NCBI GenBank assembly: GCA_032622095.1
Contig: CP136066.1
Span: 94,447,319 to 94,511,318 of the forward strand
From: Siphonodentalium dalli
Taxonomy: Eukaryota > Mollusca > Scaphopoda > Gadilida > Siphonodentaliidae
Reading direction: 5' to 3'
Length of the DNA: 64,000 nucleotides
Positions 11,319 to 22,924 of the stretch are shown one piece after another. Under the pieces are notes generated by a model that worked only from the letters and a program-made list of their open reading frames with translations, was not told the origin of the DNA and did not search any database. The position numbers and the translations under genes are program-made. Within the stretch, counting starts at the first letter, position 1. Each line of letters opens with the position of its first letter.

Positions 11319-11848
11319 ACCGGTACAGGGGGGGGGGGGGTGGAAAAAATAATTCCGGCACGTATGCCGGGGTGGGTGGGTGGTCAAAGCCACCAACAAG
11401 CAGTTTTTTAGTGTTTTGGCAATGAGGTGGGCTTCAAAACCACTTTGAATGAGAGAAATAATGTAATTCTAACTGTAAATTGACTGCAGGCAGTTATCGT
11501 GTTGTATTTTGTTGCAAATTTTGAAATCCAAGATGGCCGCTAGCAGTCATGTTTTTTTGGCCGAATGACCTCAAAATGACTCATTCCTATTTACATGTCC
11601 ATGTTAACATCCATGATAAATAATATGCACAGAAATTCATATACAGCTGTTTACAGTGAATTTCCCCCCGAAAATCTCTATTTTAGTGTTAAAAGGGGGG
11701 TGGGTGTCAAAAAAATGGTCGGAAAAAACTGCCGAAAACGGAAAATAATTTGGCGGTGGGGGTGGGTGGGTACAAAAAATGATCGTAAGGGAACAAATGC
11801 CATACGTGCCTGAATTTTTTTTCCGACCCCCCCCCCCCCCTGACCGGT
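11319..11848. mobile_element. Poly-G terminated element (family P), full copy
   Basis: The left end reads ACCGGTACAG followed by about 12 G, then TGGAAAAAATAATTCC. The right end is its approximate reverse complement: GAATTTTTTTTCCGAC, a C run of about 16, then TGACCGGT. A GGGGTGGGTGGGTGG block follows the left end and a GGTGGGGGTGGGTGGG block precedes the right end. Length about 530 bp, no coding region. Fragments of the family occur at 22334-22385 and 23835-24057, and a second start is cut by the window end at 63918. Confidence 0.6.
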
Positions 11849-11894
11849 ATGGAAATTGCTAGTTCCTTTTAAATAACATTTCTATGGGTTACAG

Positions 11895-12250
11895 TCATTT
11901 CGTATCCTGGTTCACTACGCGATTTCTATATATCGAGTCAACACGTACCATGTCGCCGATGTTATTGCAAAGTGTTCATTGACATAGTCAACTCGTGTAG
12001 TAATGTCATATACACAGTCATTTCACTGACTTTGATATACTGAGTCATCTCGTACCCTCCACTCTTGATGTGCTTGGAAGGTCTCATACCAATCTGAGGT
12101 GGAAATATGGGTCTGTATCCTAAATAATATAAGAGGGTACGAAATGACTTAGGAGCCTAGGAGGGTACGAGTTGACTCAGCTGGAGGGTACGAGTTGATT
12201 CATAATTGGGTACGAGTTGACTTTTTTCGGAGGGTACGAAATGACTTGTT
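11895..12250. repeat. Inverted array of a GGGTACGARWTGACT motif
   Basis: On the right (about 12131-12250) five forward copies of GGGTACGA(A/G)(A/T)TGACT sit 21-27 bases apart. On the left (about 11893-12060) five degenerate copies lie in the opposite orientation, for example AGTCATTTCGTATCC and AGTCATCTCGTACCCTCC. The two halves face each other across about 75 bp that includes CTTGATGTGCTTGGAAGG. This head-to-head arrangement resembles repeated protein-binding boxes at transposon ends. No coding content. Confidence 0.65.
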
Positions 12251-12259
12251 CCCCATTTC

Positions 12260-12985
12260 TATACATATAACCTCCATGTTTCCACTGACATCCCCAGAAC
12301 ACGATCGCAGAAAATACCATAGATGGCGCAATAAAACGGACTCGATGCATATAGGAATCATAGAGCTAAATGTGTTCCAGAGTCGGGGAACGAGTGCACC
12401 CTGGAATGCTAGAGGCGAAGGCCTTCACCTGATACATGTGATATTATTAAAGGATGACATCTTGTTTATTTGATTTGTTCTGCGGCATAGCCCTGTCGTA
12501 CACTTGGGGATTTATTTTAAAAAGTAAACACATGACCTATGATTTTTCTTGATCAGCTGGTGTCAATCTAGCTGGGTTGCCTGCAGGCTTCATTTCGGTG
12601 AAGTTGGCTGAAACGTTAACAATGTCGTCTATGGGAAACCATTTAGTTAAGAGATTCCATTAAACTGCACTCGTAGTAAACTAGCCATCGTCTCTGATAC
12701 ACAGGTATACTGTTGAAATCTAAGGGAGATAATTCACGAGTCAGAAATACAGATATTGGTGACATGTTTTGAGCCGAAAAAATATTTTAAAATATATATT
12801 AAATTGAACTTGAGAGCTCAATTCTTATGAAGATGACAAAATACTGAAAGCTAATACTCTTTTGTGGAGCTGATTAACAATTTGAAATTATGGAATTCCA
12901 TAACATCCTATTTAACATATTGTTATTAATAGGTTGACAAATAAGTAAGTCTCTGTCGTCACTATACGCCCTGTCACTAACTCGC
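12260..12985. other. Unrecognised non-coding DNA
   Basis: AT-rich sequence without recognised coding, repeat or RNA features. The frame at 12195-12473 starts inside the GGGTACGA array and is not convincing. Confidence 0.4.
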
Positions 12986-12987
12986 GG

Positions 12988-13181
12988 CCATATTGGATCA
13001 AACCAAGCCCGGTTCCGTGGTTTTAGTGCTACAGGTCAAAGTTCTGGAGTAGCATTCCATATATGGATATTTGAAATTCATGAATATTCATAAGCTCCAT
13101 ATATGGAATGCTACTCCAGAACTTTGACCTGTAGCACTGGATGTGCGGGACGGGGTAGGATGGATCCAATATGGTAGCGAC
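12988..13181. mobile_element. Family D foldback element, copy 1
   Basis: An inner hairpin (13025-13138) has arms starting AGTGCTACAGGTCAAAG and ending in the reverse complement, with CCATATATGGA boxes near the loop. Outer arms (GGCCATATTGGATC on the left, GATCCAATATGGTAGC on the right) extend the symmetry. Copy 3 at 32.9 kb has the same outer arm (CGCTACCATATCGGATCC), showing that the outer sequence belongs to the element. Non-coding. Confidence 0.72.
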
Positions 13182-13399
13182 TCAATGATTTCGCTTATTC
13201 GTGCAGGGCCAAAACGTCGGACAGGACGTTTAAGTTTTCTTTACACATTAACGACGAATATTAACACTTTCTATATTAAATGCATTCTTCCACTCAGTTA
13301 TAAATGTATGCATTGGAATGGCCTATTATTACCCTGGATGGGATTTCAGTAAAACTAAGCAGACGACAAATATACAAGTACAGAAGGAGCCATGTGTAT

Positions 13400-13478
13400 G
13401 ATATAAGTTCTGGAATATAGTATTTTCATATATGGAGTTTTGAATTATTCATGAATTCCATATATGGAAATGCTACAT
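13400..13478. repeat. Family D fragment, copy 2
   Basis: Partial match to the centre of family D (AAGTTCTGGA, TTTTGAATTATTCATGAA, CCATATATGGAAATGCTA). The arms are shorter and more diverged than in copies 1 and 3. It lies about 220 bp from copy 1. Confidence 0.5.
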
Positions 13479-13689
13479 TATGTTGGGAGTTAATGTTGAA
13501 CAATATGACAATTATTCTAGTTTGTTTAGTATGCACTTGTTTCTAGTAATGTGATTCTGATTATTATAACTGAATCTTATAAAGTAGAACAAATAACGCG
13601 GGTATATATTTATTAGTTATTATCTGTTCCTTTTATAATGTACTACTGTAATGTTCACGATTTGAGTGAATTTGTGAGCGATTTTGCTT

Positions 13690-13880
13690 GGGACATTCAC
13701 CTACAGTGAAGTACATTATCAAGGAAGAGATAACAACTGAAAAATATATTTCCCGCGTAATATTGTCGACTTTATAATGTCCCCTGTCAACACTTCAAAA
13801 TGTTCCAAGGTTTTGTACTGGTGGACTATGATACCTACGGGCATTAGCCATGGTAGAGATTCATGGAATGATCTAGCTAG
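13690..13880. repeat. Old dispersed repeat, shared with 30340-30450
   Basis: A segment around 13815-13875 (GTACTGGTGGACTATGAT, then AGAGATTCATGGAATGATCTA) recurs with divergence at about 30378-30440 (GTACTGGTGGAATATGAT, AGAGATTCGTGGCATGATCTA), same orientation. The function is unknown; an ancient repeat or duplicated unique segment is equally possible. Confidence 0.4.
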
Positions 13881-14011
13881 TCCAATGACTTTGTGGAAGT
13901 CTTCCACTGCCAGTGATAGCAGTGGTAGTTCTAGTAACACCACATCGATTCCTACGAGTTTACATCTTGAGGCTGCAACTACAATGTAACCTTTGAATAG
14001 CATGGGAGAAA

Positions 14012-14137
14012 ACCAATGTCAGAGGCCGAGCCTTCTTATAATCAGAGTGCAGACTGTGATTAGGCACAGAGTGTACCAATGTCAGAGGCCGAGCCTTCTC
14101 ATGCTCAGAGTCAAGATGCATCCATATGTAACCCTTT
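14012..14137. repeat. 63-bp tandem duplication
   Basis: The 25-base stretch starting ACCAATGTCAGAGGCC at 14012 recurs at 14075, followed in both copies by a CAGAGT sequence. The period is 63 bp. The second unit is more diverged at its end. Confidence 0.7.
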
Positions 14138-14667
14138 CTACCATTTTCTTCGAATGTCCTTACTTTATTTATGAAAGACTAAAACTCCTCGATAGTATAT
14201 CTAGACTGGGCATACTACATCTGACCATTGGAAATATACTATATTCGGCTCCACTCATGATACTGAGCAAATAAATTACAAGTTATTCATTGCTGCTCTA
14301 AAGTATATTATAGAAACACACCGATGTAATGATTAATAATATATCAAACCGAGCGAATAATAATACATAAATTTGGAAAACAAATATCACATCAATCGAT
14401 CGACGGTTCACATCTCACACCCGCCCATTTTGACGTAAGCAACACACACATATCCTTTGACATCTTAATGTGTATCCCCAATTTATCTTCATTTATAAAT
14501 CATACAAGTTTCTTTGTATACCGTTATATTATATGTATTGTAGGCAGGAAGCCCAACTCTTTTTGTTAATTGTCAATTGTTTGTTGGAAAGGGGCGTCAA
14601 TAAGTTAGCAATAACTTGTGACCCAATCCAATTAGCTACTTTTGCTAATAAAATATGTTTAAACTAA

Positions 14668-14892
14668 CCCTTTCTATACTAAGGCATCATTGACGAGTAG
14701 TTATCCCATAGAAAATTTTCAGATAATAAGTTTGTTGAACTTATTGTCTAAACATTTTTCTCAGTAAGTAGGTGCACTTTTATTTATCTGTCATCTGATT
14801 AACATTACATGCACATCCATGCAAATCAACAATAGACCATTCCTATGTACACTTTTTAACTGACTGTGAGAATTCATTTAGTATAGAAAGGG
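14668..14892. mobile_element. Family E piggyBac-like MITE, copy 1
   Basis: The element runs from CCCTTTCTATACTAA to TTTAGTATAGAAAGGG, flanked by CTAA (14664-14667) and TTAA (14893-14896). CCC-starting termini next to TTAA are the piggyBac hallmark. Length about 225 bp, no coding capacity. Copies 2 (14976) and 3 (36867) share the interior, including TTGTTGAACTTATTGTCTAAAC. Confidence 0.75.
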
Positions 14893-14975
14893 TTAAATGA
14901 CTCGGATGTTGCTACGGTTCCACACAGGAGTCTTTGGTGTGAAATTAATACATATTCAATACTGAATATAATTAA

Positions 14976-15190
14976 CCCTTTCTATACTAAAACATCATTG
15001 ATGTTCAGATAATAAGTTCAACAATTGTTGAACTTATTGTCTAAACATTTCGCTCAATAAATAGGACTCCTTCTATACTTTAGTTATCTGTCGTCTGCTT
15101 ATATCACCTGTACATCCCTGCAAATCAATAATAGATCATTCCGATGTACACTTTTTAACTCACTTGGAGAATCCATTTGGTAAGAAAGGG
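14976..15190. mobile_element. Family E piggyBac-like MITE, copy 2
   Basis: Same orientation as copy 1, 80 bp downstream, flanked on both sides by an exact TTAA (14972-14975 and 15191-15194). The left end is intact (CCCTTTCTATACTAA); the right end lost a few bases (GGTAAGAAAGGG). The interior matches copy 1 at most positions. Confidence 0.8.
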
Positions 15191-15199
15191 TTAAAACAT

Positions 15200-16380
15200 C
15201 TGCAAACCTGGTTCCAAACCTAGACGAAGCTAATATGTTTTTCCTAGATATATCATTGCCAATATGACGGATGCTCTATAGCTCTGGTTGGACGTTCCAA
15301 TCTCCACCGACCGAATTAATGTTTCTCTTGTATCACTTCCCTAATTATAACGTGTACCAGTATGTAAGACGGGAATGATATTGGGAAGACAGCAAGGGAC
15401 ATCCAGGACATCTAAAGTCAAAAGTAACCACGTCATGCACAAGGAGGTGGTCGGACCTCGCTCAGAACCTCGGGTTCCCGCAAGTGGACTCTAAAATACA
15501 TGCGAATAGGGGCACATGAACTAACTGGGAAGGTGAGCATCACTCTTACATGTAAATATACTGAATTGTCTGCTGGCATTATGAGAAAATGTATAAGTAA
15601 CTGGAAAGATCTTTTTATGAGACGAAACCATCATAAAAATGGTTCAATGTTGTAATATAGATCACATACAGGGAGTCAACCCAATTCGCCACTCTTCCTC
15701 ATCATGACATTGCTCTCCCGACGAACTTAAAGTTGTTGAAAATGAGATAACACATATAGTTGATGTGGGTGTGCTGATTGACGTTGCACATCATCCCTAT
15801 GAATATTTATCTCCCATTTGTGAGGAAGAAAAACTTTTCTCAGAATCATATTGAATCTCAAAGATTTTAATACCAATATCAGCTATCAACATTTTAAGAT
15901 GGGAACTTTCAACACTGTTCTTCCATTGATTACTGAACATTGTCAAATAGCCAGTATTGACTTACGTCATGTATATTATCGAGAAATGTATTAGTACATT
16001 GTATTAACAAATGGATTATTTAGGTTTCTCCCCGTTTGTTGCCAGTATTGGCACACATTTCACAGTTTGGTCATAAAATTAGTGGCTATTTGGATGATAA
16101 TATTCTCATCTCCAATTATTTTACAAAGTGTGAAAACAGTGTTCGCAAACCGCAGATTATTTTGATGTTTCTGGGGATCATTCCCCATTCCGTCGATATG
16201 AATGTGAACCGTACGCCAAAACTTGGTTAAAGAGTGCAGTTGTTTGATGCCCAAAATCGAAATTCTCTGGAAAACAAGGCTTTGTTTACTTATAAATCTC
16301 GTTGCTTTGACATTTAACGGAACTCTGATATACGCATGTTTGACGTTATCAACCCACGATATGAATAAATCATTCAAACC
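15200..16380. other. Unrecognised non-coding DNA
   Basis: No repeats or protein-like frames were noticed. Overlapping frames on both strands at 16036-16398 are open but resemble nothing. Confidence 0.4.
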
Positions 16381-16850
16381 ATATATGTGACCCGCCATAT
16401 CAAATCCAGTCGTAAGTCGGGATTTGTTTTACCCCGTGCCAATGCATTCTCTTATATATGCGAGTCGACCATAGGTCGCCTCGCATATATAAGAGAATGC
16501 ATTGGCCTAACAATTTTTTACAATTTTAATAATTTTTTCTTGTATTCTTTAACAATTTTATAATTTCACCCATACAGAGCCCCAGACAAACATGAGCAGA
16601 CGACACTCTTATATATGCTTCTATATATGTGTGGGGCTCCCTGCAGGGTAATGGATGTTTTTTTATTTTATGTCCTAAAAATTGTAATAAACATTTATTT
16701 AAAAAAAAATAAAAAAAATTGTTAGGCCAATGCATTCTCTTATATATGCGAGGCGACCTATGGTCGACTCGCATATATAAGAGAATGCATTGGCACAAGG
16801 TAAAAAAATCCCGACTTACGACTGGATTTGATATGGCGGGTCACATATAT
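16381..16850. mobile_element. Nested foldback elements: outer hairpin with a family F insertion
   Basis: Outer arms (ATATATGTGACCCGCCAT... and its reverse complement at 16794-16850) enclose a family F element at about 16434-16798. F consists of two copies of a 67-bp near-perfect palindrome (16439-16505 and 16727-16793; CCAATGCATTCTCTT... to ...AAGAGAATGCATTGG) in inverted order around a T/A-rich centre. The flanks of F read TTTTA and TAAAA, so F may have landed on a TA in the loop of the outer hairpin. The 90-aa frame at 16526-16798 comes from the palindromes. Confidence 0.75.
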
Positions 16851-17182
16851 TTAAAAATATTTAAATAATGACACTTTTGGTTGTTGCAAACAGACCGTAA
16901 TCGGAATGGCTATTCCTTTCATTTCTCAAACACATGGACAGCTATATCATTAAATTATATTGAAATATATGCAGATTCAAAATTTTTCCCAAATCGCTCG
17001 TATTAGCAAAACACCGCAAAATGACAGCTTTAGAAAATATTAAAATTTCTCGAAAGCATCAGTTTACCCTACCAGCATCACATAGGAAATTAACATGACT
17101 AGTTAATCAGAGGTTATATTCGCGACATGTATGTCTACTGCACGATCGCTATTCTTTGTCGGTAAATTTGGACCGGACGACC

Positions 17183-18600
17183 TCATCGGTCGCTTCCTTG
17201 TGAGTAGATGAATTGCCGTTTGGGGACAACATGGCGACTGCAGACCAAATAATTTATTGGCCATACAGTTTCAGACGATGTTATCTGACAGAACTGTGTC
17301 TCGCGAGATTTCCGGAGACATACGACGTGAATCCCTGACAGCAAAACTGTAAACAGTATGGCGAGAAGTTTACACTTTCTGACCAAACTCCAGGCAGAGT
17401 TATCTCCCATTGCTCCGCTGAGATACCACAGCCATAATGACATTAATTGGTAAGGAATTCTTACGTGTTTTTAGTTCTTATGTTTTAGGATTAAAATTGT
17501 CTATGTCTGGCTCAGTTCATATTGTTCTTATCAATACCGAAAGAATTACCATTATTGCAAACTTTAAAAAACAATTTGGTGGTCAAAACAAGATAATAGG
17601 TGACTAAATAGTAGTAAATACAGTTCCGCGACGATATGTAAAAATAGATTTACCGTCTGCAAAGTACACTCATTGTGGCAGTGATATATCGCAGCGATAG
17701 CGTAGAGGGCGCTGTATGGAGTTTGCTTTCTGACCAGCCACACACTGCTCTCCGTTCGAAAACTACATGCAGGGTTTATCTCCCTTGATGACTCGATAAA
17801 AGCGCTGATACCGGCGATATTTCCCTCACATTTGGTGGACTTCCGCGATATTAATATATATACTAACGAACAGAGCAACATGTTGCCTTTAATACGCACA
17901 CGCCATATTGTACAAGAAAACCAATGTCAGAAATGGTAACGCGCTCAAGATCATATATTATAAACCCAAGATTGTAATTGTAGAATATAAAATATATTGG
18001 TTTTGCGAATGACCAACTCAGAATTCCGTTAAAATAACAATAGCAACCAGCACCTAATTAACGAACCGGCGGCCGACTCGACCGTATCCGACCACAACCC
18101 CCAGTGGGCTGCTGAAATTTCTTTTATTTGTAATTGACATATAGTTTATCACAAACCAAAAATCAACATTAATCAACGTTGATTAACGACAATAAACGAA
18201 ATTGAAATTCCCCAACTATACACCTTTTACTGGACTCGGCCACCAGCTCGCAGTTTGAATTTTAATCATCCCAAAAATTCCCATTCTATAAATAAATCAC
18301 CCATTGATAATGTCAGCGCCCACAGGTTACGAGACTATCGCCACCAGTTATACACGCGACGCGCGTAATAATCACGTACCTTACGTTTGGAAAGTCCCTC
18401 CAGAACCAAAGAACTATATTGTGAAACGGTGTGATTTGGTTCTCCGATTATTTTATCAACACAAACGTCTGACGCACATGGACGACAACATTGCATGGCA
18501 AGTCAAACACAAGAGTTCTAATTTGGTCGGTGACAGACAGGAAGTATGGCTGATCACGGGTGCGCTCTGCAGGTAGAGATTGTGCGAGAAGCTTATACTT
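17183..18600. repeat. Composite dispersed repeat (family G modules)
   Basis: Three modules recur near 42 kb. (1) 17380-17735, from the GGAGATAACTC region to AGGGCGCTGTATGGAGTTTG, matches 42340-42680 in reverse orientation. (2) 17745-17895, including TTTGGTGGACTTCCGCGA, matches 41845-41980 in the same orientation. (3) 18378-18460 and 18524-18560 (GGTCGGTGACAGACAGG) match 42010-42110 and 43212-43240. Such mosaic sharing suggests pieces of a larger mobile element. Overlapping frames (17183-17443, 17564-17899, 18304-18576) are not recognisable proteins. Confidence 0.6.
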
Positions 18601-18623
18601 TCTGACCACCCACAACCAAAACG

Positions 18624-21600
18624 GGTGTGTCTTTTTACCGGATTCCGGATTTCGACCCGGATTTTTACCCGGATTTATGTGTCTTTTTACCGGATTTCGA
18701 CCCGGATTCGGGTATGAATTTCATGCTTGTTTTATCACATTTAACCCATTAAAAGCCGTTTCTGACACGCGGAAACTGGTTAGGAGGTGAGATTAAACCA
18801 ATATCGGGATGCCGTGCTCATTCAACCCGATTAATCGTATTTAAAGGTACATATCGTGCCCGGATCAGCATACTTCTTATTTTTTCATATAGACACGGCG
18901 GTTGATATGATTTTACGTGATCATGATGGCATTTAAGGGAACACACCATGTCCGGATCCGAATTAATTATCTCGTAATTATTGATCATATTTAAAGGTAG
19001 ATATCATGTCCGGATCCGGTTTTTTTCTCTCTCTTTTTTTCCATATAAATTATCGTCTTTTTGATATATTAAATGTCACGTGGAACAAAGCTATAAGTTG
19101 ATTTTGAGACGTTATACTAGGCTGTTGGATTGATTTCACGGAATGATTATCGCATTTAAAGGTACACACCATGTGCGGAACCGAATTAATTTCCACGTAT
19201 TTACTGATAATATTTAAAGGTACAGATTATGCCCGGATCCGGATTTTACTTCTTATAAAGTAATGCTTATTTAATACAATAAATGTAAACTGAGTCGCGT
19301 GGAACTAGGTTATATATGTTGATGTTTAGATCAGATCATTCCCGGATTCTGATACGAATAGTTCTTTTCTATTTCATATAAATAGTCAAGTATTTAATAC
19401 ATTAAATGGCAGCTGAGCCACGCGGAACTCAGTTTATTTGGAAACGGTGAACATGGCGCTTGGATTGATTTCACGCGAGAATGAGCCCATTTACAGATAA
19501 ACTTTATGCCCGGGTCTGGATCCGGATTTTATGTGTCTTTTTCTAATTTCGACCCGAACCCTGATCTCAATTTTATGTTTATTATAACCCATGTTTAACA
19601 CATTAAAAGACATTTCAGACAGTCTTTAAACGGACTAATTCTAAAACCAGGTTCCACGTGATTCCGCTGGCATTTAATGTATTAAATAGGAGTTAATTTA
19701 TAAGTGAAAGGAGAACAATCGGGATCCGGGCATAATCTGTACCTTTAAAAATGATTAATAAATACGCGATAATTAATTCGGATCCGTGCATGGCATGCAC
19801 CTTTAAACCAGATAATCACTGTATTATAAACTGTAGCTGGCTGCAACGGGATGAATATGCTATCTGTGTTTTTATAACGATTCGGGCGTCGTGACATAAA
19901 ACGCTTAATACAAGTCGTACATCTATCTCACTTAGGGTGCATTTACACTGATATATATAGAACTGTATACAGATCTGTATGAAGTCACGTGTCGCGCATT
20001 ACTGTGATCACAATATGATTACTAATAGTGAACGCGCGCTGATCAGTACTCTGGTAATTGACAATTCACTACGAGTCGTTTCAGTTTAGGCCAGACATAA
20101 AAATGGATCTACCATCAGCAGACAACAGCGATTTGGTATGTGCCGCATGTATTTAAAGTGTATCCTTATACAATATACCACTTGATAATGGTTCGAAGAA
20201 AGAATGAAAATCCCATAGGAATACACAATAAACAACAGTATACACAAATAGAGGCTAGAGAGCACACAAATAGCTTTAGATGGAGATTCCACCAATATTT
20301 AGGATTTCAGGTGATCAACTATATATATATATAGGTCTCCTGTTTGACACCATCTGGGCGGTGGCCGTTTTGGAACTGTATGGAATGGGTATCCACCCTA
20401 CAACACCCTTTATTTGACCAAATGTAGTAACATTTCCAACTGATGACAATTCCAATGACAATGTTGACCACATGTAGGACAATATTGTTTTATTAAATTA
20501 ACTAGCTGTTTTTGACTGGCCACGGGGAGGGATCAGGACACAATCTTTCCAAGTGTCTGAAATTTCCAACCTGACACCCGCCCCCATGATAAGGTTGAAA
20601 ATTTCCAGCTGATGGCCATTCCAGCCCAAAATTTTGATAAAAAGTAGGAGATTATGCAAATATTGGTCCGAAAACAATACCCCCCCCCCCAATAAAATGT
20701 TTGAAAATCAAACTACAAGTTCATTTTCAACCTATTGTTGGCTTGAAATTACAGCTAATGTCGTGTCAGGTATGAAATTTCCAACTGTTGAAAAGATTGA
20801 CCAAAGTTGCCACGTCCCTGTCCTTGTTCAATATTCGAAATACACGGGTTGAAATGACAACGAAAACTAAAACACATTCGCCAAGCCCGAGTAACAATAA
20901 ATCAAAACAGATTTGCCTGTCGCAGTGCTTCGGCGTTGACCGTGACGTATAGCGGACACGATTTTTGCTCACACGAACTAATACCGTTTTCTTTCTGTGT
21001 GCATTTCTATATCAACCCGTGTACACTAGTCTGCGTGTAGATCTGTGTGCAGTTCTATAGCAATGTAAATGCACCCTTAAACCGGCTTAGATATCGAATT
21101 TACAATAGTAATACTACTAGTATCACAAATATAATCGTTTATAATCGAACTAAAACAATAAACCATTTAAACTGCACCAGGTTTTTTTGTGGGCTGGAGA
21201 ACAAAAAATCTTCACAAAAGCAAGTCAATTTATTTCAATCCCAATGATATTACTGTTAAACGCAACCTGTGCCATGTTTTCGCGGGTCTGAACTGTCTTT
21301 TAATGTGTTAAACATAGGTTATAATAAACATAAAATTGAGATCAGGGTTCGGGTCGAAATTAGAAAAAGACACATAAAATCCGGATCCAAATCCGGGCAT
21401 AAAGTTTGTCTGTAAATGGGCTCATTCTCGCGTGAAATCAATCCAAGCGCCATGTTCACCGTTTCCAAATAAACTGAGTTCCGCGTGGCTCAGCTGCCAT
21501 TTAATGTATTAAATACTTGACTATTTATATGAAATAGAAAAGAACTATTCGTATCCGAATCCGGGAATGATCTGATCTAAACATCAACATCTATAACCTA

Positions 21601-22156
21601 GTTCCACGCGACTCAGTTTACATTTATTGTATTAAATAAGCATTACTTTATAAGAAGTAAAATCCGGATCCGGGCATAATCTGTACCTTTAAATATTATC
21701 AGTAAATACGTGGAAATTAATTCGGTTCCGCACATGGTGTGTACCTTTAAATGCGATAATCATTCTGTGAAATCAATCCAACAGCCTAGTATAACGTCTC
21801 AAAATCAACTTATAGCTTTGTTCCACGTGACATTTAATAAACCGGATCCGGACATGATATCTACCTTTAAATATGATCAATAATTACGAGATAATTAATT
21901 CGGATCCGGACATGGTGTGTTCCCTTAAATGCCATCATGATCACGTAAAATCAATCCAACCGCCGTGTCTATATGAAAAAATAATCTCACCTCCTAAACA
22001 GTTTCCGCGTGTCAGAAACGGCTTTTAATGGGTTAAATGTGTGATAAAACAAGCATGAAATTCATACCCGAATCCGGGTCGAAATCCGAAAAAAAGACAC
22101 CTAAATCCAGGTCTAAATCCTGGATCCGGAATCCGGAATCCGGTAAAAAGACACCC
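18624..22156. repeat. Giant imperfect inverted repeat (3.5 kb) built from short subrepeats
   Basis: The left arm (18624-19622) is the reverse complement of the right arm (21285-22156). Matching landmarks are the outer GTGTCTTTTTACCGG, GGGTATGAATTTCATGC, GACACGCGGAAACTG and GATCATGATGGCATTTAA. The right arm lacks about 100 bp and about 50 bp present on the left. Each arm contains a recurring subunit with TTTAAAGGTAC (or a variant), then about 10 bases, then a CCGGATCCGG-like box. A further inverted subunit lies at 19680-19850. No protein-like frame. The centre carries a Harbinger-like insertion (19935-21076). Confidence 0.8.
19935..21076. mobile_element. Harbinger-like element, 1.14 kb, with TTA duplication
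   Basis: The left end GGGTGCATTTACACTG and the right end GCAATGTAAATGCACCC are inverted repeats, extended by AGAACTGTATACAGATCTG versus its right-hand counterpart. TTA flanks both sides directly (19932-19934, 21077-21079), the 3-bp target typical of PIF/Harbinger elements. The interior has no recognisable transposase and includes a poly-C run at about 20680. It sits in the spacer of the giant inverted repeat, so it may have inserted after that repeat formed. Confidence 0.68.
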
Positions 22157-22159
22157 CCC

Positions 22160-22920
22160 CACAAACTGCTCCTCGTTTGGTCACAAATTAAAGCGGCTCA
22201 TAATATCCATGTCACATACTCGTGATAATTGTTCGTGGATACCATCATCTTAGTATCGGCCAGACGAGGAGGTTGTTGTTTCGAACACCGAGTGGAGAAT
22301 TCTGATTGTAACTTTTTCCCATACAGTAGACCGGGATGGGTGGGTGGTTCAGCCGCGAAAAAGGTCACTTTTTTTCCAAGTGGTCACAGTTTTTTCCTCT
22401 TACAACATTTCTGCAATATAATTGCCTCAAAGTGTTCAGCATCATTGTTATAGTATGTATGACACTTAGGTCAGGGCTTAATGGGGTAGTTAGTGTGGAT
22501 ATAGGCATAATGCTTCTCAGAAATCTCGGTTACAAACCAACACTCACAATTTCGTCTTTTGCATCAGATCACATCTCATCATGCTAGAAAGTATTGAATG
22601 CAATTTAAAGCCACATCCAGATTTTTGTTGGATTTTTTAGTTTAATTTATTGTTTTTTTTTGTTGGACACAATTTCACATCAAAGCCATATGAATGCTGA
22701 TCAATCTGTTAAACGCCATGTTGTCAGATGGTATAAGATCGTGTGGGTCATTACTATTTAGCATAAATGTTTTGCCTAAATTTTTATTTTATATTTTCGA
22801 TACAGTTGTATTTGAAGTGATTACAGACAAGCATTGGAAATATGGTAAAATGTTCATATAACTTGTTTACAAGTCATGGGTCAATTGATAAACAAAAACA
22901 AACAGGATAACAATGGGTGC
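22160..22920. other. Mostly unrecognised DNA with a family P fragment
   Basis: A short piece at 22334-22385 (GGGATGGGTGGGTGGTTC, then GAAAAAGGTCACTTTTTTTCC) resembles the family P end. The rest shows no recognisable feature; the overlapping frames at 22229-22587 derive from this fragment and its flank. Confidence 0.4.
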
Positions 22921-22923
22921 TGC

Positions 22924-22924
<1 letters not shown>

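Noticed and set aside
17183..17443. Shared peptide MSLW-WYLSGAMGDNSAWSL at 17.4 and 42.6 kb as a possible conserved protein
   Set aside because: Both come from family G repeat copies with near-identical DNA; the frames diverge immediately after the repeat block and no longer protein is supported.
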